NCBI GenBank assembly: GCA_029204225.1 | Contig: CM055096.1 | Coordinates: 76,483,021-76,547,020, forward strand | Direction: 5' to 3' | Length of the DNA: 64,000 bases | Source: Diphasiastrum complanatum | Lineage: Eukaryota > Streptophyta > Lycopodiopsida > Lycopodiales > Lycopodiaceae | Part shown: positions 59,612 through 64,000 of the stretch, piece after piece | Position numbering within the stretch: position 1 is the stretch's first letter | Layout: each line of letters begins with the position of its first letter | Position numbers and translations under genes: made by a program | Notes under the pieces: model-generated | What the model was told of the DNA's origin: nothing | Database searches by the model: none | What the model saw: the letters and a program-made list of their open reading frames with translations, nothing else

Positions 59612-60750
59612 ATAGGCCATTACTAACTAGTTTAGTTGTCATTTTAGTTGTTTTTGTCTATTTTAGTGTGTTTTAGGTGGTTTTGGGGTAGTTAAGGCTT
59701 GTTTTGCTTGTTTTTGGCTAGCAGAGGAGGTGTGGAGAGGTATTGGAGACCTGGCATTCCATCACAACATAAAAAAATCACAAAAAACTCACAAATATGC
59801 ACTTTTGGAGGAAAAAAGTGGGCTAAAATTACATCAGACTTTATTTCTCCCAAACCAGTGAAAAATAACTCTCTCATGACTAGCAGCAGCCTAAGAACAC
59901 TGTTCCAAACCTACATAGAAGCCCGCAAGAGTTAGTTCCCAACAGATTTTGAAAAAACAGAGAAAAATTATAAAAATTCAAAAAACCCTTGTAAAATAAA
60001 AACAAATTCAAAACTGCCCAGTAACCTTCATAGAGCTTCCTAAAGCTGCATCTCAATGACAGAAGCACACAGACGAGTCTACGAGAGTTACCTTTCAAAA
60101 TCAAAGGCATAACCCTCATAGACATTAGTTTTTCAGATTTTTGTGACAACTAACTCTCGTAGAGCCTCCTAAAGCTGCATCTCACTGAGAGAAGCACACA
60201 GACGAGTCTGCGAGAGTTCATCTTATTTTAGTAAGCTAAAAAATAGTTCTAAGTGCCTGAAATTGAGAAAAATCATAAGAATCAAAGAACCTTCACAAAC
60301 TATTCCATTGTTTCTATAAGGTCATTTTACATCAATGCTCAAGTCTGCGAGAGTTAGTTTGAAGTATTAATTGATTTGTAAGCCAAAAAGTGGTTAAAAA
60401 CATCATCAGACATCAATAACTTCTAGATCTACAAGAGTTAATTCTCACCACTTTCTACAGAGTCAGATCCACATCAGATCTAGCTCCAGTAAAGCTCGCG
60501 AGAGTTACTTCCCAGTAGATCTTGAGAAATCGGAGTTTTTGTCTACAAAAAAATAGAAAGAACTCTTGCAAAGTCAACCCTCATATGAGTAACTCTCATA
60601 GATATGATCAATAGCAAGATTTGTCTCAGATGTGTCTGCTGTAAAAATTTTAGGCCAACTAGAGCAAGGAACAGAGAGAAATCAAGGAAAAACCATCGAA
60701 CAGAGGCTAAAATCACAGTAATAGCCATTTAAACTGATCAGATCTTCACA
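59612..60750 (+). mobile_element. gypsy leader with repeated CGAGAGTTA motif
   Basis: Non-coding leader. The word (T/G)CGAGAGTTA and close variants occur about nine times. A ~55-base segment with CCTAAAGCTGCATCTCA and AGAAGCACACAGACGAGTCT is present twice (about 60040 and 60165). The leader ends where minus-strand gag begins. Confidence 0.65.
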
Positions 60751-60754
60751 TATC

Positions 60755-62165
60755 TAAATTTTAATTTTCACATATCCATCAAGATCCAGCAACCTTGGAC
60801 TCCCCAGAAGAATGAATATGAGATCAGGACAATCAGTAGTAGGATTTCTATGTTTTGGTGGTCCTAGATCTGGTTGTCCTCTTGGAGGTGGTCCTAAGAG
60901 CGCCAGCTGTGGTTGAGGTTCATGTCTAGGTTGTCTGGGCAACTCTTGTATATGGACTTGGTTGTTTCGTGGTTGGTAGTGCGTGTGGTGGTTTTTTGAA
61001 ACAAATGGTTGTCGAGGAGGTTGAGTATGTCCTCCTGATTGGTTGTGAGACTGGTTCCTCGAGATTAATAGCAATAAAGAGAGGTATGCCCCATAAAGTC
61101 GCAGATGTCACATTTGTTCAAGGAAGTATCTAGGACCGGTTGGTATGAAGTGCACTCATTGCCAGTGTGTGCGCCTTGACAGTGAGGGCACCACGTGTTC
61201 TCTCGTCTATGGTGGATTTGGCCAGTGGGTAACTGACCCGACATCGAACTCTGGATAGACTTAAGAGTGTTTTGAAACTCTTTCGTGAGTTTCTCCATCT
61301 GTTGTTGGTGTTGCTGGTTAAGCAACTCCATCTGTGTTTTCCACAATTGTTCTCAAGTTTCGTCGTTTGGTCGAGCTTCTTGGACAACACAATGTGCTCT
61401 CCGTTCACGTGGTTCATTGACATCAGAGCTCTCGTCTTCCTCTCAAATGGCATCAGACATGGCTTGTTTCAATGACGTATATTCATCATTGGAACAAAGT
61501 TCATGTCTTATCCATCGTGGGAGTCCAACGAGGAACCAAATTATGAGCATAGACTCAGTGGGTTGTTCTTGTACCTGACTTTTTAATCTTTTAAATCATT
61601 CAATATAGTCACGTACTTTCTCGTCTTTTGTCATTTTGATGTTACTTAGCTTGACAGAAGGACTTTTTATCAAGAAAAATGGCTTGAAGTGTTTGATAAA
61701 GGCCTCCTTCAAGAGTGACTAGTCATGTTTATCTTCACGATCAAGGTTAAAAAACCATTCTCGTGCTCGATCAATCATGGTCATCGAGAAGAGCTGTACC
61801 ATGGCTTCCAGCGATGTCTCGCCACATGCGTTCTCAAAGACTTGAAGAAATCTTTGAGGATCAGTGTTACCATCGTACTTAGGTAAATTTAGCTTTGGGG
61901 TACGTTTTTCAGTACGTGGAACATTATTCGCAAAGGCTCCGTTTAAGTGAGCTCGTGCATGTGAAGATTTGGCAGCATGAAAATGTGGTCGTTCATATGG
62001 AGCTTCATAACACATGGGTTCCCATCTATCGAATGGGTTGGTGGATGGCTCTTGGACTTGGGATTTCATCCAGGAATATATGTTAAATCGAGCCTGTTCG
62101 GTGGATGGGGAGACCATCTCTGGTGGATAGTCCTCCGTAGAATTTGGATCATAAGGGCGATCCAT
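60755..62165 (-). pseudogene. gypsy gag
   Basis: Minus strand: ATG at 62165 (MDRPYDPNSTEDYPPEMVSP), capsid LNLPKYDGNTDPQRFLQVFE, QLFSMTMIDRAREWFFNLDR, stop at about 61719, then FKRLKSQVQEQPTESMLIIW and WFLVGLPRWIRHELC. A glutamine-rich helix (LLNQQHQQQMEKLTKEFQN) precedes the paired knuckles CPHCQGAHTGNEC and CDICDFMGHTSLYC, both intact. Several stops. The fragment ends near 60755 with no protease. Confidence 0.85.
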
Positions 62166-63120
62166 AACAACATGTAGAGTACCATAGGATTGTGTAAATT
62201 GGCTCTTGGATTGTTGTTACGATGGATACGGGTGTTGGAATGCGGTTGCTATGGGTCCATGGTTGATGCAAGTGCAATGCGACCAATGGCGGTTGATACG
62301 GCTGAATGTGGTGGAACGAGTGAATGCGGTTGCTGACAATGGAGTCGGGAAGCAGTCGTTTGGTGATTGAAGGGTTGTGTGTTACTGTGATAGCGGTGAG
62401 GATTGTTCAAGGCAGGCGTGAACTGTAGTTGGGATGCGGCTATTTGCGGTCTAATATGGTGGCTGCAATGCGATGGTGGTTAGTTAGGATCTACGGGTCA
62501 AGGTAATCAGTATGGATTGATGTGTACATGTGTTGGATACGCTCGGGTTGTAAGGGAATGAGGCTACTACGGCCGAAGAGTAGATGGCTTGTAGTTTTCA
62601 TGGGTCGAGAACGGAGATGAGTGGATTGCGGAGTGTTGCGGTGATTTGCGGTCCGAATGGTTTGTGAAGGATGAGCGTGGTTTGCGGTGGTTCATGATCC
62701 GTATTGTACAATAGAGATCTGACGCAAAGTGTCGGTTGAGATTGGAACGGAAACTGTCGGTCGAGATCTGACACGAGGTCGTCGGTCAAGATCTGATGTG
62801 AGGTGTCGATTGAGACGTGAGCAAATGCGTCGGTTGAGATGAGAGCAAATGCGTCGGTTGAGATTGTAACAGAAGCTGTCGGACAAGATTTGACACGAGG
62901 TCATCGGTCGAGATCTGACTCAAAGCATCGGTCGAGACGGGAGAAAATGCATCGGTTGAGATTGTAAAGGAAGTTGTCGGTCGAGATCTGATGCGAGGTT
63001 GTTGGTCGAGACCTGACTCAAAGTGTCGGTCAAGACATGAGCAAATGCGTCGGTTGAGAGATGACCAAATGCGTTGGCTGAGATGTAACTCAAGACACGA
63101 CAGGATTGTTCTGTAGTGGC
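62166..63120 (-). mobile_element. gypsy leader upstream of gag
   Basis: G-rich on the plus strand, with repeated GCGGT/GGTTG words (62230-62700) followed by the minisatellite at 62705-63085. No coding sequence is supported. No primer-binding site is visible before the copia fragment begins. Confidence 0.55.
62705..63085. repeat. minisatellite, ~24-26 bp unit
   Basis: About 15 imperfect copies of a unit such as GTCGGTCGAGATCTGACxC. Alternate subtypes end GAGCAAATGC or GAAGCT. It lies in the leader of the minus-strand gypsy gag. Confidence 0.85.
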
Positions 63121-63164
63121 TCAGTCAAGAGTTGATGTGTAGCGGTCTGGTCCAGACAAGAATC

Positions 63165-64000
63165 GGCCTCTATTGAAGAAAGCGCGACGGATTTCTATTT
63201 CTTTGAGTTCCAGGAATTCGGTCCCCCTGCCAGATAGAAACAGAACTTGAAGGTAGATTTTATGGTAGAAACTGTTCCTGCCCAATCTGAGTCGGAATAG
63301 CCTCGCAGGACAAGTGGGTCGATAACATTTCCATCGTAACATAGGATGTGATCTATACTTCCCTGAATATATCTCATCACTCTCTTCAATGCTTTCCAAT
63401 GAGAGATCTTGCGATTAGACATGAATTGACTTAATGTGCTAATAGTGTATGCTAAATCTGGTCTAGTACATAACATTGCATATATTAGAGATCCGAATAG
63501 TGAATGATAAGGGTACTTCGATAAGTCGAGTACTTCACTATCATTCTCAGCACAAGAAGGTTTAGTCAATACTATACTCGGATCCATTGGACTATCAATT
63601 GGTTCGCAATCAGACATATAAATTTTTTCTAAAATGCCTTTTAGATATGTCTGCTGGCTAAGATAGATCTTCTTCTAAAGCCTATTTCTAGTAATGTTAA
63701 TTCCTAACAAAGAATGGACAGCTCCTAAATCAGTCAAATTCTTAGCAAATAATGGTCAGCTCCTAAATCAGTCATGTCAAATTCCTTTGACAGATCACTC
63801 TTAGGAGTGTGCAAAAGAGAAGAGTCGTTAGACAAAATAAATGCATCATCTACGTAAAGAGCTATGTGAACTGAATTGGTGCCTATATGCTTTGAATAAA
63901 CATTATAGTCAGCTTAATTGTTCGCAAATCACAATTGAATGAGATAAGAGTTGATTATATCGAACCATGCTCTTGCAGCCTATTTCAGACCGTAGATTGC
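63165..64000 (-). pseudogene. copia reverse transcriptase and RNase H (runs off the window)
   Basis: From the right edge: ARAWFDIINSYLIQL, HIALYVDDAFILSND with an intact YVDD box, KEFDMTDLGADHYLL, then several stops. After that a clean frame (63617-63195) has SLFGSLIYAMLCTRPDLAYT, STLSQFMSNRKISHWKALKR, VMRYIQGSIDHILCYDGN, and RNase H GYSDSDWAGTVSTIKSTFKF with GGPNSWNSK. It breaks off in RNase H at about 63165, where gypsy leader sequence starts. Confidence 0.85.

Noticed and set aside
62705-63085. CRISPR-like array
   Set aside because: Contiguous imperfect units with no unique spacers, in a plant retrotransposon leader; it is a minisatellite.

Overview
This is nuclear DNA of a land plant, most likely a flowering plant. 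The evidence is a cytosolic ribosomal protein gene with a GT-AG intron and a telo-box promoter, a KH/CCCH zinc-finger gene, a TRAF-type zinc-finger gene with three exons, and many LTR retrotransposons whose primer-binding sites match plant initiator-Met and Asp tRNAs. Nothing in the window identifies the species. I see no rRNA, CRISPR, plastid or bacterial sequence.

Three host genes stand out. (1) The 3' exon of a KH-domain protein with CCCH fingers lies at 11611-12418 (+); its 5' exon was not found. (2) A complete eL29 ribosomal protein gene lies on the minus strand. Its two coding exons are at 26861-26944 and 27070-27171, and a non-coding 5' exon ends at 28711. (3) A TRAF-type zinc-finger protein is encoded at 45519-49700 (+) in three exons that join in phase 0. 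These are separate housekeeping or regulatory loci, not an operon or pathway cluster.

Most of the rest is a mosaic of broken and nested transposable elements. From left to right these are: a copia integrase scrap and the 5' end of an LTR element (1-1960); LINE reverse-transcriptase pieces split by an unknown insert (2396-4790); a Ty3/gypsy pol remnant (4860-7520, -); a 0.6-0.8 kb direct duplication separated by a tiny tRNA-derived retroposon with perfect target-site duplications (14437-16479); a Ty1/copia element truncated in integrase (16480-19884, +); an internally deleted chromovirus with both LTRs (22271-25935, -); a copia gag scrap and a spliced transposase-like remnant (30959-31965); and a cluster of gypsy elements of the tRNA-Asp-primed type (32006-40312) in which a pol segment appears to have been inverted in place.

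Further right are two fused copia remnants (40330-43930, -), the TRAF gene, a foldback structure plus long (GA)n tract (51090-52207), a mirrored (CT)n/(GA)n minisatellite block (54925-56040), another group of tRNA-Asp-primed gypsy fragments (57003-63120), and a copia RT running off the right edge (63165-64000, -).

Every element coding region shows stops, frameshifts or deletions, so none looks autonomous. I did not find a new defence-like or biosynthetic system. The most interesting observations are structural: the apparent inversion that splits one reverse transcriptase, the duplicated LTR promoter, the minimal SINE-like insertion, three diverged repeats just upstream of the TRAF gene, and a gypsy lineage with an unusual multi-knuckle gag and a DGGS protease.
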